Shown here: in pieces, positions 7,711-18,045 of the stretch
How the letters are laid out: every line of letters starts with the position of its first letter
Position numbering within the stretch: the first letter of the stretch is position 1
Assembly (NCBI GenBank): GCA_018362935.1
Contig: JAHALQ010000005.1
Location: forward strand, 1 to 64,000
Origin: Pseudomonadota bacterium
GTDB taxonomy: Bacteria > Pseudomonadota > Alphaproteobacteria > RF32 > CAG-239
Direction of reading: 5' to 3'
DNA: 64,000 bases
Notes under the pieces: generated by a model
What the model was told of the DNA's origin: nothing
What the model saw: only the letters and a program-made list of their open reading frames with translations
Databases searched by the model: none
Made by a program: the position numbers and the translations under genes

Positions 7711-7749
7711 AGCCGTCACTATCCTCTTCCAAGAGTTTAGCTGGCGGCT
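7711..7749 (+). terminator. Probable terminator of the barrel gene
   Basis: AGCCGTCA (7711-7718) pairs with TGGCGGCT (7742-7749), with a short inner stem, followed by GTTCTGCTTTT. Confidence 0.5.
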
Positions 7750-7916
7750 GTTCTGCTTTTAAATCGCGCCTTTTTCTTCTTTATCTTTCTCCTTGTTACG
7801 CCAGGCATAAAGCGCACGGTTGCGCAGCAGCAAAAGCGCCAGCCTTCCCCTCTCCGTGCCGCGCACCCGCCGTGCGGATCATCCTTGTGCCCAGGCAACA
7901 CCCTCTCCCCCTCATC

Positions 7917-8029
7917 GTCCTCGTGCCCGACTGCTCTTTTTCCTTTGTCGTCCTCTTGCCCGACCGCTCTTTTTCCTTTGTCGTCCTCGTGCCCGACCAC
8001 TCTTTTTCCTTTGTCGTCCTCGTGCCCGA
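7917..8029. repeat. 33-bp tandem repeat, about 3.4 copies
   Basis: Units start at 7917, 7950 and 7983, with a partial copy at 8016. Each carries GTCCTCGTGCCCGA then a CTCTTTTTCCTTTGTC tail, with 1-2 changes per unit. Thirty-three bases keep any reading frame; on the minus strand the unit reads GHEDDKGKRAV-like peptides, but no start, RBS or domain supports a gene. Confidence 0.9.
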
Positions 8030-8093
8030 AGGCCGCAGGCCGGAGGAATAGACACGAGGATCCAAAAAATAATAAGGCTATTGTTTAATTTGG

Positions 8094-8116
8094 ATTCTCG
8101 GGTCAAGCCCGAGAAT
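8094..8116. repeat. REP-like palindrome
   Basis: ATTCTCGGG (8094-8102), TCAAG, CCCGAGAAT (8108-8116): a perfect 9-bp stem. Palindromes of the form ATTCTCGGG..CCCGAGAATGAC are widely dispersed in alphaproteobacterial genomes and often give spurious SFSGLTRESK-type ORFs, as on the minus strand here. Confidence 0.8.
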
Positions 8117-8185
8117 GACATAAAAAAAGAAACGCCCAAAGAATGACATAAAAGAGGAAACGCCCAAAGAATGACATAGAAGAAG
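8113..8185. repeat. 28-bp tandem repeat, about 2.6 copies
   Basis: Units at 8113, 8141 and 8169, each GAATGACATA followed by an A/G-rich stretch and CGCCCAAA. The first unit begins inside the right arm of the REP-like palindrome, so the array seems to have grown from it. Confidence 0.85.
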
Positions 8186-8255
8186 AAAAAAAGCGCCCCA
8201 TGGACCGCCCCTTTGCGGCCGGAAGCCCTCCAAAGAAGCATAAAAACGACACAAA

Positions 8256-8287
8256 AAAATGTCCCTGTTTCACAACAGAGACATTTT
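8256..8287 (-). terminator. Terminator of the Cys-rich orphan gene
   Basis: AAAATGTC (8256-8263) with GACATTTT (8280-8287), extended inward by a CCTGTT/AACAGA stem; a T tract follows on the minus strand. Confidence 0.85.
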
Positions 8288-8301
8288 GCGGTACAATACC
8301 G

Positions 8302-8970
8302 TTATACCTGGGTCAGAGAAACGACTTCTCCTTTTTCATAAGTTAAACGGAAACAGCAGTCTGCTACTTTTACCCGCACATCATCCAAAATCGGAAATTC
8401 CTTTTTACTGCGGTCTATCAGAATCAGACCGTTTTGCGGCAGACAACAGAGAGTATGCCATTGATCCTCGACATCCACGCGGGAAATCCACGCAACCGTT
8501 TCAATACCGTCTATCATGCACGTGCACAGAAACGGACACTCCAGCGTTTCGTTCCACCCCTTGGCTCTGATAATCTTTTCAAAAGCCTGATGAACCTTTA
8601 CCCGTCTGAGCCATTCATCCTGCATCAGCAGCGGATTGATATGCCACTTTCCGCTTTGACGCTGCGCCAGATAATTGTGCGAAACATACAACCGGCGGCG
8701 GCGCGTCACTCCGAGAGCTTGTGAAGAGGTCAGCAGCGTTTTGCATATCTTTTGTTCCGTAAATACGGCGTCAACACCGTAATATAACGAAACACTCAGG
8801 TTGACAACAGCCTCGTCTTCTAACACGCGTTCTTGACACAACTGCGGCAAGTCATGCGCAAGATATTCCGCAATTCTTTCTTCTCTGCTCATGCACCTTG
8901 AAGATGAGCCGTAAACTTCTGGGCTTGATACCACTTCGGGTACTCTTTGCCCGTTAATGTATGATGCCAT
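8302..8970 (-). CDS. Cysteine-rich cytoplasmic protein of unknown function
   Basis: 222 residues, no signal peptide or membrane segment. I do not recognise a family. About ten Cys, several clustered (CPFLCTC, LCCLP, ADCCF) with Trp/His nearby (ISRVDVEDQWHTLCCLP), which could bind metal or be redox-active. Basic patch TRRRRLYVSHN in the middle. It has its own Bacteroidetes-like promoter (9025-9054), no Shine-Dalgarno, and the same AAAACCCAAGTTAAAATG start context as the gene at 6948. It ends in a good terminator, so it is a monocistronic gene. Origin by transfer together with the two genes at 4768-7664 is inferred. Confidence 0.7.
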   Translation of the reverse strand: MASYINGQRVPEVVSSPEVYGSSSRCMSREERIAEYLAHDLPQLCQERVLEDEAVVNLSVSLYYGVDAVFTEQKICKTLLTSSQALGVTRRRRLYVSHNYLAQRQSGKWHINPLLMQDEWLRRVKVHQAFEKIIRAKGWNETLECPFLCTCMIDGIETVAWISRVDVEDQWHTLCCLPQNGLILIDRSKKEFPILDDVRVKVADCCFRLTYEKGEVVSLTQV

Positions 8971-9024
8971 TTTAACTTGGGTTTTTATGATGTGGAAAGT
9001 ACTTATCTCTCAAACATCGGTTAA

Positions 9025-9054
9025 TAAATATAGTGAATTAGTCTTAGTGACAAA
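9025..9054 (-). promoter_or_regulatory. Bacteroidetes-like promoter (TTTG-N18-TATATTTA)
   Basis: On the minus strand TTTG (complement of 9051-9054) is followed after 18 nt by TATATTTA (complement of 9025-9032), 7 of 8 positions of TAnnTTTG. The start codon lies ~55 nt downstream. No good sigma70 alternative stands out. Confidence 0.5.
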
Positions 9055-9128
9055 AATTTCATTTATTACTATGGAAAATAGCTTATTTAGACAAAATTGT
9101 CAATACATGCCCTTAAAATAAATCCACA

Positions 9129-9159
9129 AAAAAGCGTCTGGCTTTCACCAGACGCTTTT
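9129..9159 (-). terminator. Terminator downstream of ppdK (bidirectional)
   Basis: AAAAGCGTCTGG / CCAGACGCTTTT stem with T6 on the minus strand; also T4 on the plus strand. Confidence 0.85.
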
Positions 9160-9179
9160 CTAACAACTCTACAACTATC

Positions 9180-9279
9180 AGGTTGATAAACAGTTTTGCT
9201 GCGCCGGAGATTTTTTTCGCGGTGTACAAATTAGTACATAAGAAAAAAATCTCCTAGCATGAAAGCTGTTTTGCAACCT
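9180..9279. repeat. Long imperfect palindrome D with TGTAC/GTACA apex
   Basis: Outer arms start AGGTTG (9180-9185) and end CAACCT (9274-9279), with AAACAG matching CTGTTT. Inner stem GGAGATTTTTTTC with GAAAAAAATCTCC (perfect, 13 bp). Apex TGTAC (9223-9227), loop AAATTA, GTACA (9234-9238). Lies in the 3' region of the ppdK transcript, between a small perfect hairpin abutting the stop codon (near 9284-9305) and the terminator. Confidence 0.8.
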
Positions 9280-9307
9280 GCCTTAAAGTCCATAGAATGG
9301 ACTTTAA

Positions 9308-12001
<2,694 letters not shown>

Positions 12002-12166
12002 GGTTATATTAGCTCCTTAAGCTTAGTTAAAACACGCCGAAACGGGCAGAGTCGCCCGCTTTGGCAAACACAATTCGCTCCCAAACTATAACATTCAAAA
12101 CGATTCTTCAAGCAAAAAGTAAAATCCAGCATAAATTACAAATATTTATACACATTGCACCGACTA

Positions 12167-12194
12167 AAAAAGCCTCCGCAGCGGGAGGCTTTTT
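12167..12194 (-). terminator. Terminator of the outer-membrane protein gene (bidirectional)
   Basis: AAAAAGCCTCC (12167-12177) with GGAGGCTTTTT (12184-12194) and T6 on the minus strand. Confidence 0.9.
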
Positions 12195-12213
12195 AATCCG
12201 GTTGAAAAACACC

Positions 12214-12831
12214 TTAGAATGTGTAGCGCAGACCGCCGTACCATTCATGGGCGTTCATATCGGCATCGTCGATTTCGCCCATGTCGATGTAACGGTAACC
12301 GGCATCCAAATTCAGGCAGCGGTTGATGCGCAGCGACAAACCGGCGCCCATCTGCCAGGTAAAGTTGTCCTTCGAGTTGCTTTCAACATCCGAACGCATG
12401 CCGCCGCCGAGAGGAATATCATAAGTTTCCAAATCCAGGCGGCTGATACCGATACCGCCGGTGATATAGGGACTGATCCAATAGTTCGGCATAATGTCCA
12501 GATAAACGTTAGCCATAAAAGAATCAGAGTCTAAAATGGTTTTATGTGCCGTCGAAGTATATTCATACTCATCATCGCTGTTATCGCGGTAAATATATTC
12601 GCCTTCAACACGGAAATAGCCTTTTTTGTAGCCGATGGCACCCGAAACATTCCACACGCCGCTAAGCTCGACTTTAGCCGAAGTTGAAAGGTTGTCTTCC
12701 TTGTTGTTAACGTTATAATCTGTATAACCGCCGCGGGCTGCGATATAAAAACCGTCGCGGGCTTCCGCTGTTGCGGCAACGGCCATTGTCAGTACCAGTG
12801 CCGAAGCCATTGTTAAATAAGTCTTATTCAT
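12214..12831 (-). CDS. Opacity-type outer-membrane beta-barrel protein
   Basis: 205 residues from the ATG at 12831, which has GGAG 7 nt upstream; an in-frame ATG at 12843 precedes that ribosome site. Signal peptide MNKTYLTMASALVLTMAVAATAEA, then DGFYIAARGGYTDYN, the usual start of an 8-stranded OmpA/Omp25-like porin. Later strands: SGAIGYKKGYFRVEGEYIYR, YITGGIGISRLDLE, WQMGAGLSLRIN, LDAGYRYIDMGEID. It ends in WYGGLRYTF with the terminal Phe of barrel proteins. Probable abundant surface protein; specific role unknown. Confidence 0.9.
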   Translation of the reverse strand: MNKTYLTMASALVLTMAVAATAEARDGFYIAARGGYTDYNVNNKEDNLSTSAKVELSGVWNVSGAIGYKKGYFRVEGEYIYRDNSDDEYEYTSTAHKTILDSDSFMANVYLDIMPNYWISPYITGGIGISRLDLETYDIPLGGGMRSDVESNSKDNFTWQMGAGLSLRINRCLNLDAGYRYIDMGEIDDADMNAHEWYGGLRYTF

Positions 12832-13022
12832 CAAAATCTCCATTGTCCGATTAATTGTAGCTAAATTATTCTATTTTTTATTTGCTGTCAATATATCAGG
12901 ACAATTCTTATTTAATTATTAAACTGCGGCACTTATTTTGTTACTATGTGCAAAAAAAATGATAGAATTATCAAAATATGATATATATACTGATGTCATG
13001 AATAATTGGAGGAGGTTTTCTG

Positions 13023-13754
13023 ATGAATTGGCTGAAAATATCAACGGTTGTTTTGTGCTTTCTTCTTGCGCCGGCTGCCCGCGCTCAGAACGGCAACGCT
13101 GATTTCAAAAGTCCGAACCAGGTCAATGAATGGAAGCCCAACCCCAATAACACCGTCATTCTCGAAGAAATCAGCTCGGCCGTCGGCTCCTCTGCCTTAA
13201 ACAACATTACCAACGCCGAGCAGATTTTCTGCTATCAGGTCACCAACAAGCCCGAAAATTACAACGGTTATACGCTTGACGGCATGGCGATTGTCGGTTT
13301 CTGCGGCATCATCAACAACCAGCTCAAAGAAATGATTGTTTCCGAGCTGTTCATGAACCCCGACAACATTATCTTTGACGTGACCGAAAACTGCATCATC
13401 CGCCCCAAAATCATTTTGCGTTTTGTCCGCGGCGTCGATTCGACCGACGTGCTTCTTTCCAGCCCGTGCCACGCGTTCGCCATATTTTACGGCGGCAAAA
13501 TCAATGCCTTTAACGCCAAACCGGCCGCCCAGATTATCGACGCGCTGGTAGACCCGCTTATCAAAAGCAAAGTTGACTTTGCGTCCCCGGCCTTGTTCAA
13601 CCAGCTGCTGCCGATAGGCATCGCCCAAACCGACGAACAAAAAGCCTTGCTTAACAAAAAGAATGAACCGCTGCGCAACTGGATGACCAAACAGGAAGAA
13701 GACAGCAACTCGCCCCGCCGCAGCGGCTGGAACAAGGTCAATCTTAAACTTTAG
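13023..13754 (+). CDS. Secreted protein of unknown function
   Basis: 243 residues with a Sec signal peptide (MNWLKISTVVLCFLLAPAARAQ). Very strong ribosome site (GGAGGAGG) ahead of the ATG. Mature part has four Cys (in IFCYQV, GFCGII, ENCIIR, SPCHAF) that could form two disulfides in the periplasm. No TM segment, repeat or catalytic motif known to me. pheA begins 7 nt after its stop, so they are co-transcribed. A link to phenylalanine synthesis is not evident. Confidence 0.75.
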   Translation: MNWLKISTVVLCFLLAPAARAQNGNADFKSPNQVNEWKPNPNNTVILEEISSAVGSSALNNITNAEQIFCYQVTNKPENYNGYTLDGMAIVGFCGIINNQLKEMIVSELFMNPDNIIFDVTENCIIRPKIILRFVRGVDSTDVLLSSPCHAFAIFYGGKINAFNAKPAAQIIDALVDPLIKSKVDFASPALFNQLLPIGIAQTDEQKALLNKKNEPLRNWMTKQEEDSNSPRRSGWNKVNLKL

Positions 13755-13761
13755 GAATGTC

Positions 13762-14598
13762 ATGAAACTCAAAATCGCCTATCAGGGCGTGGCCGGCGCC
13801 TATTCTCATATTGCCAGCCAGACTGTTTATCCCGGTCAGGAATATGTTTCCTGCCCAAGCTTTGAAGAAGCTTTTGCCGCCGTCAGCTGCGAAAAGGCGG
13901 ACTACGCGATGATTCCGGTCGAAAATTCCAATGCCGGGCGGGTTTCCGATGTCCATTTTTTGCTGCCGCAGACCGGGCTGCATATTATCGGCGAATTCTT
14001 TCTGCGTATTGAACACCAGCTCCTCGGCCTGCCCGAAGCTCAGTTGTCCGACATCAAATCCGCATCCTCGCACCCGCAGGCTCTGGCTCAATGTGCGCAC
14101 TATCTGAAAAAGCGCAAAATCCGCCCCATCCAAAGAATAGACACAGCTCTTTCGTGCCAGGACATTTTGCGTAACGGCGATGTTTCGCAAGCCGCAATTG
14201 CTTCCTCGCTGGCCGCGGAAATTTACGGATTAAAAATTCTTGCTTCCAACATAGAAAATACTGCTGACAATACGACGCGTTTTCTGGTTATGTCACGGGA
14301 CGGCACGCCGCCGCAGGATGACGGGGGCCGCTTCATAACTTCTTTCATTTTTAAGACGCGCAACATCCCGGCTGCGTTGTATAAAGCGCTCGGCGGTTTT
14401 GCCACCAACGGCATTAATATTACCAAACTGGAAAGCTATCTGCTCGACGGCAAATTTGTATCCGCGCAGTTTTATGTCGAAATCGAATCGCATCCGAATC
14501 GGCCGAATTTTAAAAACGCCTTGGACGAACTGAAATTTTATGCCCAAGACTGGCATATCCTCGGCAGTTACCGGGCTCACCCCTATCGATATCTGTAA
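13762..14598 (+). CDS. pheA: Prephenate dehydratase
   Basis: 278 residues; converts prephenate to phenylpyruvate in phenylalanine synthesis. Monofunctional type without chorismate mutase. N-terminal AYQGVAGAYSHIA; PVENSNAGRVSDV; the catalytic region ADNTTRFLVMSRD (Thr-Arg-Phe motif). A C-terminal ACT domain (TRNIPAALYKALGGFATNGINITKLES) should sense Phe; the usual ESRP motif reads ESYL, so feedback may differ. It converges on atpF with only 3 nt between stops and no terminator, so transcripts from both strands must overlap here. Confidence 0.93.
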   Translation: MKLKIAYQGVAGAYSHIASQTVYPGQEYVSCPSFEEAFAAVSCEKADYAMIPVENSNAGRVSDVHFLLPQTGLHIIGEFFLRIEHQLLGLPEAQLSDIKSASSHPQALAQCAHYLKKRKIRPIQRIDTALSCQDILRNGDVSQAAIASSLAAEIYGLKILASNIENTADNTTRFLVMSRDGTPPQDDGGRFITSFIFKTRNIPAALYKALGGFATNGINITKLESYLLDGKFVSAQFYVEIESHPNRPNFKNALDELKFYAQDWHILGSYRAHPYRYL

Positions 14599-14601
14599 AA
14601 T

Positions 14602-15216
14602 TTATTTTATTTTTGCGAGCAGACTGATTGAATTGTCAATCAGGCGGTCTTGCTCGGCCGCATCAAGCTCGCGGCTTAAGACCTCTTTAACCGTCCGGAT
14701 TGTCAGTTCGGCGGTTTGGGCGGTTATTTCCTGAACCGCCTCATCCTGCGTTGCTGCAATGCGCGCCTTGGCCTCACGCTCGCGGTTGGCCATATCGCTT
14801 TCAAGCTTGCTCAGTTTGTCTTTTTTCAACAAGGCGATTTCACGTTCCGCCCGATTCAGAATTTCATTGGCCTCAGACTTGGCCTGCCGGTACTTTCTTT
14901 CATATTCGGCCAGCATTTTCTGCGCGTCGGCATGAACATTGGCCGCGTCTTCTATTCTTTTGGCAATCAGGTTTCTGCGCTTGCGGAGCATTTTATAGGC
15001 AATCCTCCCGACCGGACGCATCAGGGCGGCAACCACCAGCACAAACGATACCGCCACCCAAAACTCGGCACTCTGATAAAATGGCTCCGCTTCATGCCCG
15101 CCGAGCCCCTGCGCGGTCGTTTCAATGACATTGGCAACATTTCCGACCGCATTCAAAACGGCGTCCTGCGTTGCATCAATAATTTCCTGATTTGGCAGAT
15201 TATCTTCCAGTGCCAT
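14602..15216 (-). CDS. atpF: ATP synthase Fo subunit b
   Basis: 204 residues. A variable N-terminus rich in Asn/Gln/Glu is followed by one TM helix (FWVAVSFVLVVAALM, near residues 52-67), then a long charged coiled coil (KRIEDAANVHADAQKMLAEY...EILNRAEREIALLKKDK). It ends in a delta-binding region (RTVKEVLSRELDAAEQDRLIDNSISLL). Forms the peripheral stalk with b'. Starts 1 nt after b' ends, last gene of the Fo operon. F1 genes (atpHAGDC) are not in the window, as is normal for alphaproteobacteria. Confidence 0.92.
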   Translation of the reverse strand: MALEDNLPNQEIIDATQDAVLNAVGNVANVIETTAQGLGGHEAEPFYQSAEFWVAVSFVLVVAALMRPVGRIAYKMLRKRRNLIAKRIEDAANVHADAQKMLAEYERKYRQAKSEANEILNRAEREIALLKKDKLSKLESDMANREREAKARIAATQDEAVQEITAQTAELTIRTVKEVLSRELDAAEQDRLIDNSISLLAKIK

Positions 15217-15217
15217 G

Positions 15218-15703
15218 TTAGTCTTCCTTCATCCGATCCAAAGCTTTTGCCACATCGGCGCTTTTAATATTTGTAAAACCGAGTTTAACCAAAATATCCT
15301 GCGCCAGTTCGGCAGCAGCCGGTTCAAGCTGTTTGAGGGCTTTTTCCTTGGCTGTCCGGATTTTGGATTCCCCGTCTTCAATTTGCCGCTTCAAGTCAGC
15401 CGCCAGCTCAGCCTGCCGGCGCTCAACCATAGCGTCCATTTCCTGACGGGTTGACAGCAAAGAGGCATTGGCTTCGTCAGTGGCTTTTTTCAAAGCCTGG
15501 TTATATTTGTCGAGCGTTTTTTCAACTTTGGTTTTGAGAGCCGCGGCCTTTTCCAGATATTCGTCAATTTTTGCCTTGCGCAGATTAATCATTTCCCCAG
15601 TTTTGGGAATAATGAACCGGCTGAAAATAAACAGCATCAGAAAGAAACTGACGGCCAGCCAGAAAAACTGCGACGGAAATATGCTGAAATCTAATTGAGG
15701 CAT
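15218..15703 (-). CDS. atpG: ATP synthase Fo subunit b'
   Basis: 161 residues. Begins MPQLDFSIFPSQFFWLAVSFFLMLFIFSRFIIPK, the typical b' start with a single TM helix. A coiled coil follows (KIDEYLEKAAALKTKVEKTL...LKRQIEDGESKIRTAKEKAL). A separate b' besides b is characteristic of alphaproteobacteria and phototrophs. The symbol atpG (also written atpF') is used for b' in many annotations. 123 bp separate it from atpE. Confidence 0.9.
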   Translation of the reverse strand: MPQLDFSIFPSQFFWLAVSFFLMLFIFSRFIIPKTGEMINLRKAKIDEYLEKAAALKTKVEKTLDKYNQALKKATDEANASLLSTRQEMDAMVERRQAELAADLKRQIEDGESKIRTAKEKALKQLEPAAAELAQDILVKLGFTNIKSADVAKALDRMKED

Positions 15704-15826
15704 TTATGCTCCCCTTTTTTACTACGTATCTGTCCCGGTATTGTCAACGGCGGCTTCAAAGGCAAAACGCGGAACCTCTACGGCTGTATAGCCGCGCCCT
15801 GCCCGAAACACGCAAAATCTAAGGAA

Positions 15827-16048
15827 TTAATTGCCGGTCAGCATAACCAATGCGATAACCAGAGCGTACAGCGCGATAGCTTCAACCGCGGCAAATCCGG
15901 CCCAGCCATAGATATCAACGTCTTTTTTGACCTGCGGATTGCGGCCGACGGTCGAGATAATGGTGGTCCAAACCTGCGAAACGCCCCAGGCTGCAGCCAT
16001 CATTGACAAAGCGCACATACCGGCGCCGATATAAGCTAAAGGTTCCAT
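15827..16048 (-). CDS. atpE: ATP synthase Fo subunit c
   Basis: 73 residues, two TM helices joined by the polar loop GRNP (35-38) that contacts F1. The ion-carrying acid is Glu56 in GFAAVEAIALYALVI; neighbours do not match the Na+ signature, so proton coupling is likely. Helix 1 (AGMCALSMMAAAWGVSQVW) departs from the Gly-rich pattern of most c subunits. It is separated from atpB by 179 bp holding palindrome B, an unusual insertion inside this operon. A GAAAGGAAT ribosome site precedes the ATG. Confidence 0.93.
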   Translation of the reverse strand: MEPLAYIGAGMCALSMMAAAWGVSQVWTTIISTVGRNPQVKKDVDIYGWAGFAAVEAIALYALVIALVMLTGN

Positions 16049-16106
16049 TTTATTATTCCTTTCGATTTAAGTTAATTAAGTTACATAATGATAATATAAA
16101 AGGATT

Positions 16107-16229
16107 AAAAGTTGATTATGCGCGACGGATAATAAGATTTAAGGGCGGCGGCACCGGAGTGTACAAAAACGTACATGAGGATGACGCCGACCCGAAAAAT
16201 CTGTATTAGGCGTCCGCAAAGCGACTTTT
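16107..16229. repeat. Long imperfect palindrome B between atpB and atpE
   Basis: Left arm from AAAAGT (16107-16112), right arm to ACTTTT (16224-16229), touching the atpB stop codon. Matching blocks: GACG..TAATA..GATTT on the left against AAATC..TATTA..CGTC on the right. Inner stem GGCGGCGGCA / TGACGCCGACC; internal loop CCGGAG / TGAGGA as in palindrome A. Apex TGTAC (16160-16164), loop AAAAAC, GTACA (16171-16175). Confidence 0.85.
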
Positions 16230-16950
16230 AATGTTCGTGCAGGGCATCGCCCAGATATATACAACTCAACACTGTATATATAAAGGCTTGCAGAAGTGCG
16301 ATAAATATCTCAAAGCACACAATGCAGCTGTTAAATAATATCGGGATTATTCCCAAAACGCCCAGAGTTGCCACAAAACCGGCAATAATTTTGAGCATAA
16401 TGTGCCCAACGGTCATATTGGCAACCAAACGCACTGTCAGGCTGAACGGCTTGGACAGGAACGAAATCATTTCGATCGGCACAATCAGCGGCGCCAGAGC
16501 CACCGGAATACCTTTGGGCAGGAACGTCCGCAGCCAGCCTAATTTTTTCTTCTTGATGCCGATACAGACGTTAAACAGCAAAGCGATAATCGACAGGCTG
16601 CCGACTGCCGTCAGATGCGACGTAAACGTAAAGGCATAAGGAAACAGCCCCAGCACATTGCCGAAGGCCACAAACAAAAACATGGTAAAAATAAACGGAA
16701 AATATTTCAGCCCTTCGACCCCGACGTTTTCGCGCAACAGCGAACTCACAAATTCATAAACCGTTTCGGGAACGGACTGGGCAATCGTCGGCACCAAACT
16801 CCTTTTGCGCAGACAAAAGGCAAACAGCAAAGTCGAGGTCAGCACCGCCAGCATCATAAACAGCGCCGAGTTGGTAAAAGAAATATCCACGCCGCCGACC
16901 TGCAGGGGGATAATCGGCTTAACCACAAATTGTTCCATCGGATTAGACAA
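16228..16950 (-). CDS. atpB: ATP synthase Fo subunit a
   Basis: 240 residues from a TTG at 16950, chosen because AGGAG lies 8 nt upstream; the next ATG (16938) is 20 nt from it. Multi-pass membrane protein forming the proton half-channels with the c ring. The essential Arg174 is in SLTVRLVANMTVGH. N-terminal residues are short and end in LHEH. The stop codon is immediately followed by palindrome B, which may separate or stabilise the a and c messages. Confidence 0.95.
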   Translation of the reverse strand: MSNPMEQFVVKPIIPLQVGGVDISFTNSALFMMLAVLTSTLLFAFCLRKRSLVPTIAQSVPETVYEFVSSLLRENVGVEGLKYFPFIFTMFLFVAFGNVLGLFPYAFTFTSHLTAVGSLSIIALLFNVCIGIKKKKLGWLRTFLPKGIPVALAPLIVPIEMISFLSKPFSLTVRLVANMTVGHIMLKIIAGFVATLGVLGIIPILFNSCIVCFEIFIALLQAFIYTVLSCIYLGDALHEH

Positions 16951-16955
16951 GACAA

Positions 16956-17261
16956 CTACTCCTTACGTCTCTTTTCCTCGCTTTTGGCAAAACGGTAGAC
17001 ATTCACCACGCCGGCCGCCCCGCCGAAAAACATAAATACAATAAGAAGCCATGGTTTCAGCCCGAACACGCCATCCAGCACATAACCAACAGCCGCTCCG
17101 ACCAAAACACCCGAAAGCAGCTCTGTTCCGACCCGGAAACCTGCCTTGGCGGCATGATAAATTTCCGACTCGGGCTTGTTCTCGCGAACTTTATCCTCGC
17201 TGAATCTGACGCTTGCGATTTTCTCTTCAAGCTGCTTTATTTCATCCGGCATCTTCTTCAT
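16956..17261 (-). CDS. atpI: AtpI/AtpZ-type ATP synthase assembly protein
   Basis: 101 residues. Charged N-terminus (DEIKQLEEKIASVRFSEDKV), then two TM helices (GTELLSGVLVGAAVGYVLDGVFG and PWLLIVFMFFGGAAGVVNVYRF) with the conserved Gly-rich pattern. Helps c-ring assembly or Mg2+ supply in known systems. First gene of the Fo operon, 5 bp before atpB. Confidence 0.85.
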   Translation of the reverse strand: MKKMPDEIKQLEEKIASVRFSEDKVRENKPESEIYHAAKAGFRVGTELLSGVLVGAAVGYVLDGVFGLKPWLLIVFMFFGGAAGVVNVYRFAKSEEKRRKE

Positions 17262-17319
17262 TTTTTCACTCTACATGATAAAGAGTTAAGCAGTTATTAA
17301 AGAAAGTGCAGTTTTGGAG

Positions 17320-18045
17320 CTAATTATTCAACTTGCTGTCAATAATCCGGCTAATGTTTTCAAAAGTCATTGCGCCGCCGAGCAGTTCGTTTTTACCCTT
17401 ATGGCTGACGACAAAAGACGGCGTACCCTGGATACCCAGCTGGGTAATGCCGTTTTGGCGGTTGAGCAGAATTTCGCGCGCAACGTCGTCATCATGCAGA
17501 CAGGCCTCGGCCTTGCTGCTGTTCAGCCCGCTCAGCGCCGCGTACTGCTTGAGGATTTTTTCCGGATTTCGCGACAAACCCCATTCGCGCTGCTTTTTGA
17601 ACATCAAATCGGCAAAAGCCATATATTTGTCCGCCGGTATGCATTCGCCGAGCAAGGCTGCGCTCATAGAGTCCCGGTCAATCGGAAACGGAACGAAAAC
17701 CAGGCGCAGTTTGCCTTCCTTAACATATTTTTCCTTCAGCAGCGGCAGCGTATTCAGGTGAAAATCGGCGCAGTGCGAACAGCCGAAAGAAGAATACTCA
17801 TAAAGCGTCACCGGCGCATCGGCCGAACCTTCGCTGTGCTCGCTCGGAAACACATAATTATCCGGAATCTCCGGCTGTTCCTTGACCGCATTTTCCTGTG
17901 CATAGGCCTGATTCATCAGGACGATTGAACCGTCATCCAGCATTTCAAACCCCTTGGCTGACAGATACATTCCGCCTGCCATCAGAAAAATCACCACTGC
18001 CGCGATAAAAGAACTGACATCCTTAATAATCTTTTCCAACTTCAT
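17320..18045 (-). CDS. DsbA-family thiol-disulfide oxidoreductase (membrane-anchored)
   Basis: 241 residues. N-terminal TM anchor (FIAAVVIFLMAGGMYL, 13-28), then a periplasmic thioredoxin fold with the active-site C89-S-H-C92 in YEYSSFGCSHCADFH and the cis-Pro loop GTPSFVV. The helical insert (KKQREWGLSRNPEKILKQYAALSGL) is typical of DsbA/DsbG/BdbD-like proteins. The substrate may include the Cys-containing secreted proteins of this genome. It overlaps the DUF721 gene by 4 nt, a common alphaproteobacterial pairing. Confidence 0.9.
   Translation of the reverse strand: MKLEKIIKDVSSFIAAVVIFLMAGGMYLSAKGFEMLDDGSIVLMNQAYAQENAVKEQPEIPDNYVFPSEHSEGSADAPVTLYEYSSFGCSHCADFHLNTLPLLKEKYVKEGKLRLVFVPFPIDRDSMSAALLGECIPADKYMAFADLMFKKQREWGLSRNPEKILKQYAALSGLNSSKAEACLHDDDVAREILLNRQNGITQLGIQGTPSFVVSHKGKNELLGGAMTFENISRIIDSKLNN

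Noticed and set aside
7917..8029. CRISPR array
   Set aside because: The 33-bp units are directly adjacent without spacers, and no cas genes are near.
7737..8241. Overlapping ORFs with KEKERSG/GHEDDKGK repeats
   Set aside because: Products of the 33-bp tandem array and REP-like palindrome read in several frames; no start signals or domain.
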